NCBI RefSeq assembly: GCF_023243075.1
Contig: NZ_JALKFZ020000187.1
Location: 16,259 to 80,258, forward strand
Length of the DNA: 64,000 nt
DNA from: Frankia sp. AiPa1
GTDB lineage: Bacteria; Actinomycetota; Actinomycetes; Frankiales; Frankiaceae
Reading direction: 5' to 3'
Part shown: in pieces, positions 27,145 to 37,400 of the stretch
Numbering within the stretch: position 1 is the first letter of the stretch
Layout of the letters: each line of letters begins with the position of its first letter
Notes under the pieces: generated by a model
What the model was told of the DNA's origin: nothing
The model's input: the letters and a program-made list of their open reading frames with translations, nothing else
Database searches by the model: none
Program-made: the position numbers and the translations under genes

Positions 27145-28377
27145 GTGTCCATGCGCGCGCTGACAGCGTTACCAACCGCATTATTAGTTCTGGCCGCCGT
27201 GGCGAGCTGCGATACCGCATCGCACCCGTCGGCCGCATCCTGTAGTACGCCGGGAGTCTCGGCAGACGAGGTCAAGGTCGGTTTCATCTACCCGGACACC
27301 GGAAATACCGCTGACGTCTTCAGGCCGGTGCGGGCGGGGCTCGACGCCAGGTTCGGAGCGATCAACGCGGCCGGCGGGGTGAACGGCCGAAAGCTCGGGT
27401 ACGACTGGGCCGACGACGGGGGCCAGCCGGACACCAACCAGGTGGCCAGCCGGGACCTGATCGAGCAGAAGAAGGACTTCGCCATCGTCGAGGCGACGGC
27501 GAGCGCGGCCGGCGGAGCTCCTTATCTTGCCGCGAACAACATCCCGGTGGCCGGTGTCTCCGGGGAGTCCGTGTGGTCCACCTACCGGAACATGTTCACC
27601 TTTGTCAACTATGCGCAGGCAACTTCCAGCGCGACCGACGTGGTCACCACCTTCGGCCAGTACGCCCTGAGTCAGGGTGGCTCGCGTGCCCTGGTCATCT
27701 CCGACGCTGCCCGGACGGGTCAGTTGGACGGCCCCGCCCAGAAGCTGCGCGACAGCTTCGCGTCGGTCGGCATCCCCGTCTCCTCGGCGACGATGGACAC
27801 GGCACCGACCCAGGGCCAACTGAACGAGATCATCCAGAAGATCAGCGCCGACAAGGTGAACATCCTTGCCAGCGTCGTGACGATCGATGCCCTCGCGCAG
27901 CTCCTCGTCCTGGTCCGGCAGAGGAACCTGCCCCTCAAGGTCATCCTCGCCGGAAGTCAGCTGCCCGGCGCCGAGCTGCTCGCGCAGTACGGGCCCGCGC
28001 TCGCCGGCCTGACCTCCTACATCAGCCCGCCGGTCAACCCCACGTCCCCCGGCTACCGCGCCTACAAGGACGCCATGAACCGATACTCTCCGGAACTGTT
28101 GGATTCCGGTCAGGCGCTTGCCCAGGTCGGCTACGTTCTCGGCGACATGGTCGTCCGCGGCCTGCAGGCCGCCGGCCCCTGCCCGACTCGGCAGGGTTTC
28201 ATCAGCGGTCTGCGCGCCGTGCGGAACTACACCGTTGGCGGCCTCATCACGACCACTGATTTCGATCGGGATTTCGGCCGAATCCCGGTGTGCTATCCGC
28301 TTACGGCCGTGAACGCCGCCGGTAACGGCCTGACGACGATCGACCCGGACTTCTGCGGAAAACGCGTCTCGAAATAA
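27145..28377 (+). CDS. Branched-chain-type ABC substrate-binding lipoprotein
   Basis: This is a 410-residue PBP1-type binding protein. Its signal peptide ends VLAAVASC, a lipobox, so it should be anchored to the outer face of the membrane. Next come STPGVSADEVKVGFIYPDTG, AINAAGGVNGRKLGYDWADD, IPVAGVSGESVWSTYRNMF and a C-terminal LTAVNAAGNGLTTIDPDFCG. It is clearly paralogous to the protein at 17732. GTG 27145 with GAGAGGA upstream is chosen; ATG 27151 is equally possible. It is divergent from mftABC and may bind a substrate handled by mycofactocin-linked enzymes, but that link is only positional. No permease genes are nearby. Confidence 0.87.
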   Translation: MSMRALTALPTALLVLAAVASCDTASHPSAASCSTPGVSADEVKVGFIYPDTGNTADVFRPVRAGLDARFGAINAAGGVNGRKLGYDWADDGGQPDTNQVASRDLIEQKKDFAIVEATASAAGGAPYLAANNIPVAGVSGESVWSTYRNMFTFVNYAQATSSATDVVTTFGQYALSQGGSRALVISDAARTGQLDGPAQKLRDSFASVGIPVSSATMDTAPTQGQLNEIIQKISADKVNILASVVTIDALAQLLVLVRQRNLPLKVILAGSQLPGAELLAQYGPALAGLTSYISPPVNPTSPGYRAYKDAMNRYSPELLDSGQALAQVGYVLGDMVVRGLQAAGPCPTRQGFISGLRAVRNYTVGGLITTTDFDRDFGRIPVCYPLTAVNAAGNGLTTIDPDFCGKRVSK

Positions 28378-28388
28378 TCGGGCGCGGC

Positions 28389-28440
28389 CGGCCGGCCGGC
28401 ACCGGCGATCGGTGGGCCACCGACCGGCAACCGGTGACCG
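28389..28440. terminator. Hairpin region between convergent genes
   Basis: CGGTGGGCCACCG forms a compact stem, flanked by CCGGC/GCCGG and ACCGG/CCGGT repeats that can extend it. It lies between the binding-lipoprotein stop and the prenyltransferase stop, so it could serve both. Confidence 0.4.
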
Positions 28441-28447
28441 GCATCCG

Positions 28448-29269
28448 CTAGGAGCCGTGGCGTCGTTCGCGGGCGGCGAAGCTGCGCAGGGCGCGCAGGA
28501 AGTCGATCTCGCGGAACGCCGGCCAGTACGCCTCGCAGAAGTACAGCTCGGAGTAGGCGCTCTGCCAGAGCAGGAAGTTGGACATCCGCTGCTCACCGGA
28601 GGTGCGGATGACGAGATCGGGATCGGGCTGGCCGGCGGTGTAGAGGTGCCGGGCGATGTCGTCCATCGTCAGCGCCGCGGCGACGTCGGCAAGCGAGTCC
28701 CCGGCCTCGGCTCGCTCGTGCAGGTGCTCGCGCAGCGCCACGATGACCTCCTGCCGCCCGCCGTAGCCGACGGCGAGGGTGACGTGGAAGCCGGTCGCGC
28801 AGGTCCGCGTGGTCTCGACCGCGTCCTTGAGCACCCTCGCGGTCGAGTCGGGCAGCACGTCGAGCATGCCGGCGAGGTGCACGCGCCACCGGGCGTCCGG
28901 GCGGGCGAGGCGGTCGGAGACCACCCGCTCGATCACGCTCATCAGGTAGGCGACCTCGGCGTCCCCGCGGTTCTGCAGATTCTCCGTCGAGCACACGAAC
29001 ACCGTCACGTGCCGGATACCGACCGCCTCGCACCAGGACAGCACGTCCTCGGCATGCTCGGCGCCGTAGCGATGACCGAGGCTGGGGTTGGCCATCCCCA
29101 TCTCGCGGGCCCACCGCCGGTTGCCGTCCATGACCAGGCCGACATGGGCGGGCAGCGGGCCGGCCATCACCGCCCGGCGCAGCCGCCGGGTGTAGAACGC
29201 GTAGAGCGGGCCACCGACGGCCATGCGACCAAGGGCCACGCCACCGTGGGACATGCCGTCGAGGGGCAT
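28448..29269 (-). CDS. cis-Prenyltransferase (isoprenyl/undecaprenyl diphosphate synthase family)
   Basis: The 273-residue soluble enzyme contains the family hallmarks LVMDGNRRWARE (the catalytic Asp and diphosphate-binding Arg), GHRYGAEHAEDVLSWCEAVG, VFVCSTENLQNR, and the C-terminal RTSGEQRMSNFLLWQSAYSE with EAYWPAFREIDFLRAL. It condenses isopentenyl diphosphate with an allylic diphosphate in Z configuration for cell-wall carrier lipids. The sequence cannot tell whether it is a short-chain (Z-farnesyl) or long-chain enzyme. ATG 29269 starts MPLDGMSHGG. Bases 29270-29501 contain only CCCCGCA-type simple repeats. Confidence 0.9.
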   Translation of the reverse strand: MPLDGMSHGGVALGRMAVGGPLYAFYTRRLRRAVMAGPLPAHVGLVMDGNRRWAREMGMANPSLGHRYGAEHAEDVLSWCEAVGIRHVTVFVCSTENLQNRGDAEVAYLMSVIERVVSDRLARPDARWRVHLAGMLDVLPDSTARVLKDAVETTRTCATGFHVTLAVGYGGRQEVIVALREHLHERAEAGDSLADVAAALTMDDIARHLYTAGQPDPDLVIRTSGEQRMSNFLLWQSAYSELYFCEAYWPAFREIDFLRALRSFAARERRHGS

Positions 29270-29501
29270 CGGGACACCTTCCGACGCGGATGCCCGCGGG
29301 CAGCCGCGGACATCGTGGGGGTCGTGGGCGGCACCGGCCTCGCGATCGCCGCCAGACCCCGTCCCAGCGGCGGCGCGGCCCCACGTGACCACGACATGAC
29401 CCCGGCCAGGACATGACCGGGTTGGCCGACGATACCCCGCACCCCGCACCCCGCTCCCCCCAACCGCCCCCACCGCACCGGACCACATCCGTGGCGTGGC
29501 G

Positions 29502-30866
29502 TCAGACGGTGGCGGAGTGAGGGGTGGGCTGGGTGGCGACGATGGAGCCGCCGGTGGCGATCGCGCGGGCGAGCAGGCCGACGTCGGCCTGGTCGGTGAA
29601 CAGGCCGTCGATGCCGGCCTTCAGATAGGTGACCTGCTCGTCGAGGGCCCGGCCGTAGTCGTTCGGCGCACTGCCGCGCTGGTAGTCCTTGGGCAGGAAG
29701 CTGTTCTCCGCGCGGAACGTGTACGGGTGCACCAGCAGGCCAGCGGCGTGCGCGTCGGTGACGAGCGAGGTGGGCTTACCCAGCGCGCCGTCGGAGCCCG
29801 TCGGGATGACCTGCAGCTTGTCCGGGCCGATGGCACTGGCGTAGGCGGCGATGGCGCGCAGACCAGCGGGGGTGACGAGATCGGCGTAGGTACGCTTGTC
29901 ACCAGCGGTGACCAGGTCGAACGGCGCGCCGGCGGCCGAGAGCAGCTGCACCGAGCGGGTGCGCAGGCCGAGCGTGCGCAGCTGGGCCAGGTTCGTCGTC
30001 TCGAAGGACTGGACGAACACCGGGGCGTCCGCCCGGTTCAGGCCGTACCGGTTCAGCACGTCCAGCAGGCGCTGTTCGAGCGGCAGGTGGGACTTCTGGA
30101 AATAGGTGGGATGCTTGGTCTCCGGGTAGACGCCGATCTCCCGGCCGAGTTCCCGGGACAGCCGGGCCCGCAGCTCGAGCACCTCGGTGAAGGCGGGGAT
30201 CTCGAACAGCCCGTCGTAGAGGGTGTTGCGCTGGCGGACGGCGGCCAGCCGCTCCTTGGCCCGCAGCTTCTTCAGCTCCGCCAGGGTGAAGTCCTCGGTG
30301 AACCAGCCGGTGGTCGACACTCCGTCGAGCAGCACCGTCTTCTTGCGTCCGGCGAACTCGGGGTGATCGGCGACGTTCGTCGTCCCGCCGATCTCCGGCT
30401 CGTGCCGGCAGACGAGCACGCCGTCCTTGGTGGGTACGAGGTCGGGTTCGACGAAGTCCGCGCCGAGGCGCGCCGCGAGCTCGTAGGACGCGAGCGTGTG
30501 CTCCGGCCGGTATCCGGAGGCGCCCCGGTGCCCGATCACCAACGTCCCCCCGCGGCGCCGCGATCCGCTGGCGCCGGCCGCGGTGGTGGCGGCCTGGGCC
30601 GGAGCGGCACCTGCCAGGGCCACCGCCAACGGGGCGGCGACGAACGGCGTGGCGACCATCCCCGCGAGGACACCACGCCGTCCGACTCCGCGGCGATCCG
30701 TGCCTCGCGCGATGACATCCTGCTCGTCGACGCCTCGGCCCTCGGTGACCTGGCCCTCGGTGACCTGGCCCTCGGTGACCTGGCCCTCGGTTGCCTGGCC
30801 GTCGGTTGCCTGGCCGTCCACAGTCCTGCCGGCGGAGCTCAGACCAGCCGTGTTGTGGCGATCCAC
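29502..30866 (-). CDS. Secreted glycerophosphodiester phosphodiesterase (GlpQ-like)
   Basis: The catalytic domain starts LVIGHRGASGYRPEHTLASY (the HRG and E metal/catalytic motif) and continues DFVEPDLVPTKDGVLVCRHE, YPETKHPTYFQ, VFVQSFETTN and GIDGLFTDQADVG. It hydrolyses glycerophosphodiesters to glycerol-3-phosphate. Before it is a Tat-like signal (TDRRGVGRRGVLAGMVATP, then LAGAAPAQA), so the enzyme is exported folded. Between the start and that signal is a tandem GQVTEGQVTEG-type stretch encoded by 15-bp repeats. GTG 30866 is chosen because GGAGGA precedes it; TTG 30923 is also open. The tail after residue 440 is ordinary for the family. Confidence 0.9.
   Translation of the reverse strand: MDRHNTAGLSSAGRTVDGQATDGQATEGQVTEGQVTEGQVTEGRGVDEQDVIARGTDRRGVGRRGVLAGMVATPFVAAPLAVALAGAAPAQAATTAAGASGSRRRGGTLVIGHRGASGYRPEHTLASYELAARLGADFVEPDLVPTKDGVLVCRHEPEIGGTTNVADHPEFAGRKKTVLLDGVSTTGWFTEDFTLAELKKLRAKERLAAVRQRNTLYDGLFEIPAFTEVLELRARLSRELGREIGVYPETKHPTYFQKSHLPLEQRLLDVLNRYGLNRADAPVFVQSFETTNLAQLRTLGLRTRSVQLLSAAGAPFDLVTAGDKRTYADLVTPAGLRAIAAYASAIGPDKLQVIPTGSDGALGKPTSLVTDAHAAGLLVHPYTFRAENSFLPKDYQRGSAPNDYGRALDEQVTYLKAGIDGLFTDQADVGLLARAIATGGSIVATQPTPHSATV
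30741..30815. repeat. 15-bp tandem repeat in the GDPD N-terminus, five units
   Basis: CTCGGTGACCTGGCC occurs three times in a row, followed by two variants (CTCGGTTGCCTGGCC and GTCGGTTGCCTGGCC). On the coding strand the units encode GQVTE/GQATE, so unit number can vary in frame ahead of the Tat signal. Confidence 0.9.
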
Positions 30867-31430
30867 TCGTCCTCCACGCGCGCCGGACGGCGACCGTCGC
30901 CGCGGGAGCGTCTGACCAGACAAGCGGGATCAGATGGCGCCACAGCGGACCGCGTCTTACCCGTCGGGCACAGACCGCGGACGTCTGGGTGAACAGATCC
31001 GCCGCGGTCCGCGCCCTTGAGGTCGCGGTCAGGGACACTGCATGCACACCACCTGGTTCGGCGTGGTGCGATCTTCCGTCACACACATCAGACCCGCGGC
31101 GTACCGCGTGACCGGTGGTGCACGGTGCCCCCGCCGTCACCGTCAGCCCCCGGTCGTCACGACCAGCGAGCCCTCTCCCACCGCCGCCCCGCCACCGCCC
31201 TGCTCTCCGCCGCGCGTGACGACGGACCGGCCCCGGAAAACCCCCGTGTCGCTTCTACCGGGTTACGAAGGGGCAAACCGGACAGATTACCCGGTAGAAG
31301 CGACATCCTGCGCATCAGCGGCGCCACCCATCACGGACAGTGAGATTCACCAGGTGACCCCGGCCGCAAGCCGGAGATCCACGAGAAGGAACCCAGTCGG
31401 CTGCCCACTTTCACCGCGGGACGCTCGCCG
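30867..31430. other. Spacer between PKS stop and GDPD start, holding a repeat copy
   Basis: No supported gene. The spacer contains the dispersed repeat at 31136-31391. Nearer the GDPD start (about 31040-31090) a block reading TCGCACCACGCCGA on the minus strand resembles one upstream of cysK (about 51295-51335). Confidence 0.55.
31136..31391 (-). repeat. Dispersed palindromic repeat, copy 1
   Basis: About 256 bp, closely similar in inverse orientation to 42656-42922. At its heart a perfect 17-bp inverted repeat (31247-31263 TGTCGCTTCTACCGGGT; 31289-31305 its complement) encloses a 25-base loop containing, on the minus strand, CTGTCCGGTTTGCCCCTTCG. Outside the stem both copies share CTTCTCGTGGATCTCCGGC at one end and GTGACGACCGG...GCTGACGGTGAC at the other. 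No reading frame is conserved between copies. Confidence 0.85.
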
Positions 31431-34400
31431 TCAGCTGGCCTGCGCGTGCGCGCGGGCCTCGACGCCTTCCAGCCAGCGGTGCAGGTCGAGTGCGGTGGCG
31501 GCGGAGTGCTCGTGCATCATCGACTGGTGGTCGCCGGCCACGTCGAAGCTCTCGTGATCGAGCGTCCACTCGTTCGTCCAGGTCTGGCCGGCGCCGGTCA
31601 CGTCCTCGGCCACGGCGCGCCGCGGCATCCGTGGCATCCGCGTCCTCGCCCGCACCAGCATCACCGGCGCGCGGACGTCCCGGGGCCGCCAGTTCTCGAA
31701 CAGGTCCAGGTAGGCGCCCTGCGCAGTGACCTGGGCCTCGGTCATCAGCGCGTACGCCTGCTCGTTGACGGCGATGCCGCGCAGCTCCTCCTGGATGTCC
31801 TCCTCGGGGATGCGGTCGGCGGGCAGCCAGGTGTCGAGCAGCACGACGGCCGCCGGACGCACGCCGCGTTCCTCCAGCACGGAGGCGATCCCGTGGGCGA
31901 GCCAGCCGCCGGAGGAGTAGCCGGCGAGCACCACCGGGCAGTCCGGGAACGCCCGCATGATCGTGTCGGCGTGCCGTTCCATGACGAGCGCGGCGGTGGC
32001 GGGCAGCAGTTCGCCGTCCCCGAACCCGGGGTGCGCCAGCGCGTGGACGTCGCGGCGGCCGTGCAGGTGCAGGGCGATGCGGGCGAAGTTGTGCGGCCCG
32101 GACGGCGCCACCATCGACGGCAGACAGATCAGTGGCAGCGGCGCAGGCCCCGAGGCGAGGCGCACCGGCTGGCCCGGCGGACCCAACTCATCGACGGACT
32201 CGCAGACCGGCCGCAGTTTCGCCGCCGCCCGCAGCACCCCGACGCCCGCGGCGAACTTGCCGTCAGCGCACGCCTGCCGGTACAGCCCGCGCACCCCGAC
32301 CGCGTCGCCGCCGGCAACGCCGGCGTTGCCGTGGCCATGGTGGCCATCTGCCCGGCCGTGGGCGTTGCCGTGAGTGTTGCCGTGCGTGTTGCCGTGGGCG
32401 GCGAGACGGGCGGCAAGCTCGGCGAGATGGGCGGCCAGCTCGGTGACGGTGGGATGTTCGAAGACGGCCTGGGTCGCGAGTGGGATGCCAGCGGCCGCCA
32501 CCAGCCGGCGGCGCAGCTCCACCGAAGCCAGGGAGTCGAACCCAAGCTCGAGGAACCGCCGGGACGGGTCGAGCTCCTCGGGCGTGTCATACCCGAGGAC
32601 ATCGGCCGCCTCGGCGCGAACCAACCCGGCCAGCTCTCGGGGGCTGGTCGGCACCACGGGCGCCCCGGCCGTCGGCTCGTCGTCCGGCCCTGGCGCCCGC
32701 CCGGACGCGGACACGCGGTCGAGGTGTTCCGCGCGACGGCCGGCGACGGGCAACCCGGACCCATCGCCCTGCGGCAGCAGGTCGAAGAACCGGTTCTCCC
32801 GCGCCGCGGTGATCGAGGGCACGAACCGCGCCCAGTCGACGTCGACCACCGTGACGGTCCGCGACCCCGCGCCCGTTTCGGCACCAGCTCCCACCCCGGT
32901 GCCCACGCCCACGCCGGTTCCCACGCCGGTTCCCGGTTCGTGTCCCGTGGCGGGGGGGCGTCTCGCACCGAGCGCGGCGACGAGCGCGGCGGCCGCCGGG
33001 GCCGGGGCGAGTGGGCGCAGACCGCGGCGGGTCAGATACGCGCGCAGTGCCGGTTCGGCGCCGATCCCGCCGCCGTCCCAGGGGCCGTAGGCGACGGAGG
33101 TGATCCGGCATCCCCCGTGGCCCGCCTGGCCGGCCGGGTGCGCCTGGCCGGCCAGGCCGTCCAGGTAGGCGTTCGCGGCGCAGTAGCTGGCCTGGTTGCC
33201 GCTGCCCCACACCGCGGCGATCGAGGACACGAGCGCCATGTCGGTGATGGTGGCGCCCTCGGGCGTGGCGAGCAGCCGCTCGAGGGCAGCGGCGCCCGCG
33301 GCCTTGCCCGCGACGACCTCGGCGACCTCGGCGAGGGTGAGCTCGGTGAGGGGCCGGGTCGGCCCGACGATGCCGGCGGCGTGCACGACCGTGGTCACCG
33401 GCTCGTCGTCGCCCGCGTACCGGCGCAGCAGCCCGGCGAGTGCCCTCTCGTCCGCGGCGTCACAGGCTTCGGCCGTCGCCCGCGCGCCGAGCGCGGTGAG
33501 CTCGTCCAGCAGGGCCGCCGCGCCGGGGCTTCGCGGACCGCGCCGGCTGGTCAGCACCAGCCGTCCAGCGCCGGCACGGGCCAGCGCCCTGGCGACATGC
33601 GCGCCGACGGCTCCGGTCCCGCCGGTGATCAGCACGGTGCCGGTCGGACGCCAGGCGCGCTCGGCCCCCGGTTCGAACGGGGCCAGTTCCGCCGCGGGCA
33701 CCGGCACGAGCCGTGGGACGCGCAGCCCCTGCGGCCGGGCGGCGTACTGGTCGTCGCCGGAGTTCGCGGTCAGCGCGAACCCGAGCCAGAGCAACGACTG
33801 GTCGTCGACGCCGGGCTCGGCGCGCCCGGCGCCGAGCAGCCCCGGGACGCGCCAGCCCAGGTCAGGGAGGTCGATCAGGCCGCCCCAGGTACCGGGACGC
33901 TCCAGCGCCAGGGTGCGGCCCAGGCCCCAGAGCATCGCCTGCCCGGGTCGGGTCACCGGGTCGTCGTCGCCCGTGGCCACCGCCCCGGCTGTGATCATCC
34001 ATTGTGGCGCGTCCAGTGCCGCGTCCGCGAGAGCCTGCGCGCAGGCGACGGACAGGGTGAACCCGACGGGCAGGCTCGGATGGTCGGGATCGGGAGTGTC
34101 ATCCAGCGCCAGCAGGGAGACGACCCCGCTGATCGGCCCGCTGGCGGCGCCGGCGCCGGCGTCGGCGCGGTCGCCGGCCTCGGTACCGGCGCCGGCGCTG
34201 GCGGGGCGGCAGGCGGCCAGCCGGGCCGCGATCTCCTGACGGTCTGCCCGCCCGAGGCGCACCACCTCGCTGCCGCCGAGGCGTTCCAGCACCCAGCCAA
34301 GCCGGTCGACGAGGGCCGGATCGGCACCTCGCGGCGGGACGAGCACCAGCCAGCGCCCCCCGGGAGTCGCTGGGATGGTGTCGCCGAGCTGACCGATCCC

Positions 34401-37400
34401 GGCATGCGTGGTGAGCATGGCCGTGACGTCGGCGTCGGGGAGTTCCTGCCACCGGGTCCGGTAGCGCCACCCTGACGGGTCGCTCGGCGCACCGGCCTGC
34501 GCACCACCGGCCTGCGCACCACCGGCCGTTGCGCCGCCGGCTACCACGGCGCCGGACGATCCGGCCCTCGGCGTGGGGATGGACAGCGCCGGGACCCCCG
34601 AGCCATCCAGCCAGTGGCGGCGGCGCTGGAAGGGGTAGGTGGGCAGCTCGACCAGCCGGCCAGGGCGGCCCAGCACCGCCCGCCAGTCGACGTCGATGCC
34701 GCGGGCGTCCAGGCCGGCGGCGGCGGCGAGCATCGTGTCGACCTCGGGCCGCCTCGCCCGCGCCGTCGCGACGACCAGCGGCTCTCGCCGCCCGGCGGCA
34801 TCCGCCCGCGCGGGAACCGGGACCGCCCCGGCGTCGGCCGAAGGTGTCGCCGCGGGGTCCGTGGTCGCGGGGTCCGGTCCCGTGGTGACCGGTCCCGCCG
34901 CGGCGGCCGTCTCGTCCGCGAGGCAGGCGGGGACCAGTGCGGTGAGCACCGCGTCGGGGCCCAGCTCCAGGAAGGCTCCGGCGCCGTCGGCGGCCATTCT
35001 GCGGGCGGCGCCGGCGAAGTTCACCGCGCCGCGGACCTGCCGTACCCAGTAGTCGGGATCGAGCAGCTCCGCCGCGGCGGGTTCGCCGGACAGCGTCGAG
35101 ACGATCGGCAGCGCGGGTGGCTGAAAGCGCACGCCGGCGGCGACCCGGCGGAACTGCTCGAGCATGCCGTCCATGTGCGGGGAGTGGAACGCGTGGCTGG
35201 TGTTGAGCCGGCGGGTCGCGACGCCCCGGGCCGCCCAGTGCGCGGCGATCCGCTCGGCGGGCTCGGCGTCCCCGGCGATGACGACCGCGTTCGGCGCGTT
35301 GACCGCGGCGAGCGCGACCCGTCCCCCGCACCTGGCCAGCGAGGCCGCCACCTCGCCCGCCGCCGCGCGGATCGCGATCATCGTCCCGCCCGGCGGGCAG
35401 GCCTGCATGAGTCGGCCGCGGGCGGCGACCAGCGTCACCGCGTCGTCGAGTGACCAGATACCGGCGACGTACGCGGCGACGAGCTCGCCGATGGAATGGC
35501 CGGCCAGCGACGCCGGACGCACCCCCCACGAGGTGACCAGCCGGTACAGCGCGGCCTCGTGGGCGAACAGCGCCGGCTGGGTGTACTCGGTGCGGTGGAG
35601 CAGCTCCGCGTCGGGCGAGCCGGCCTCGGCGAACATCACCTCGAGCAGGGGGCGGGCGAGGTGGACGTCGAAACGAGCGGCGATCTCGTCGAGGGCGGCG
35701 GCGAACACCGGGAACGCCCGGTGGAGCTCGCGGCCCATCCCCGCCCGCTGGCTGCCCTGGCCGGTGAACAGCATCGCCAGGCGCACCTTCGCCCCGGGCA
35801 CGCAGCTGTCCTGGACGACGCCCGGCGCCACCCGGCCGCCGGCGAGCCGGTCCAGCGCGGCGAGCAGCCGCTCCCGCGCCGCCGCGGCGCCGGCAGGCCC
35901 GTCCCCGACGGCGGTCCCGGCCGCGACGGCGGTGGATGGGTTCACGACCAGCACGGACCGGTGCTCGAAACGGGTCCGTCCGGCCAAGGTGTGCGCGACA
36001 TCGACCAGGTCGAGGTCGGGATGCGCCCGTAGGTGGACGGCGAGCCGCTCGACGGCGGCGCGCAACGCGGCCTCGGTCCGCCCGGAGAGCACCACCGGCA
36101 CCGGCACGGCGGCTGGGACGACACCCGGCGCGGCGAGGCCGGGCGGCGCCTCCTCGATGATCATATGGGCGTTGGTGCCGGAGATACCGAACGCGGAGAT
36201 CCCGGCCCGGCGGGGCTGCCCGGCGCGGCGGGGCCAGGGCCGTGCCTCGGTGAGCAGCTCCACCGCACCGGCGGACCAGTCGACGTGCGGGGAGGGTTCC
36301 CGCACGTGCAGGGTCGCCGGGAGGATCTCGTGCCGCAGCGCCTGGACGATCTTGATCGTGCCGCAGACCCCGGCGGCGGCCTGGCTGTGGCCGACGTTGG
36401 ACTTCAGCGAGCCGATCCGCAGCGGCCGGTCCGCCGGGCGGTCCTGGCCGTAGGTGGCAATCAGCGCGGAGGCCTCGATCGGGTCGCCGAGCGCCGTGCC
36501 GGTGCCGTGTGCCTCGACGACGTCGACGTCCGCGGCGCCAAGCCCCGCGTTCGCCAGCGCCGCGCGGATGAGCCGCTGCTGGGACAGGCCGTTCGGCGCG
36601 GTCATGCCGTTGCTGGCACCGTCCTGGTTGACGGCGCTGCCGCGGATCACGGCGAGCACCCGGTGGCCGGCGCGGCGCGCGGCGCGCAGGCGTTCGAGCA
36701 GCAGCACCCCGGCGCCGTCCGCCCAGCCGGTGCCGTCCGCGTCGGCGGAGAACGCCTTGCAGCGACCGTCCGGCGCGAGCCCGCGCTTGCGGCTGAACTC
36801 CACGAGGATGCCCGGGGTCGACATGACGGTGACCCCGCCGGCCAGGGCCAGCTCGCACTCCCCCGCCCGCAGCGACTGGGCGGCCAGATGCACCGCGACC
36901 AGCGAGGCGGAGCACTGGGTGTCGACGGACAGCGCCGGTCCCTCCACGCCGAGGGTGTAGGCGACACGGCCCGCGATGACGCCCGAGGCGGTGCCGGTGA
37001 GCAGCTGGCCCTGCGCCGACGTCGGCGCGAGGTGCCAGGACGGGCCGTAGTCGGACAGGGACGTCCCGGTGAACACCCCGGTGCGGCTGCCCCGCAGCGA
37101 CCGCGGGTCGATGCCGGCGTCCTCGAGTGCCTCCCAGGAGATCTCGAGCATCAGCCGCTGCTGCGGGTCGAGCGCCGCGGCCTCCCGGGGGCCGATGCCG
37201 AAGAAGTTCGCGTCGAACCGGTCGATGCCGGCCAGGAAACCGCCTCGGCGGGTGTGGACGGTGCCCGGCCGGTCCGGGTCCGGATCGTGGAGGGAGTCGA
37301 GGTCCCAGCCGCGGTCGTCCGGCAGGTCGCAGGTGGCCTCGCGGCCGTCGCGGATCAGCTCCCACAGCGCCCGCGGGGAGTCGACGCCGCCGGCCAGCCG

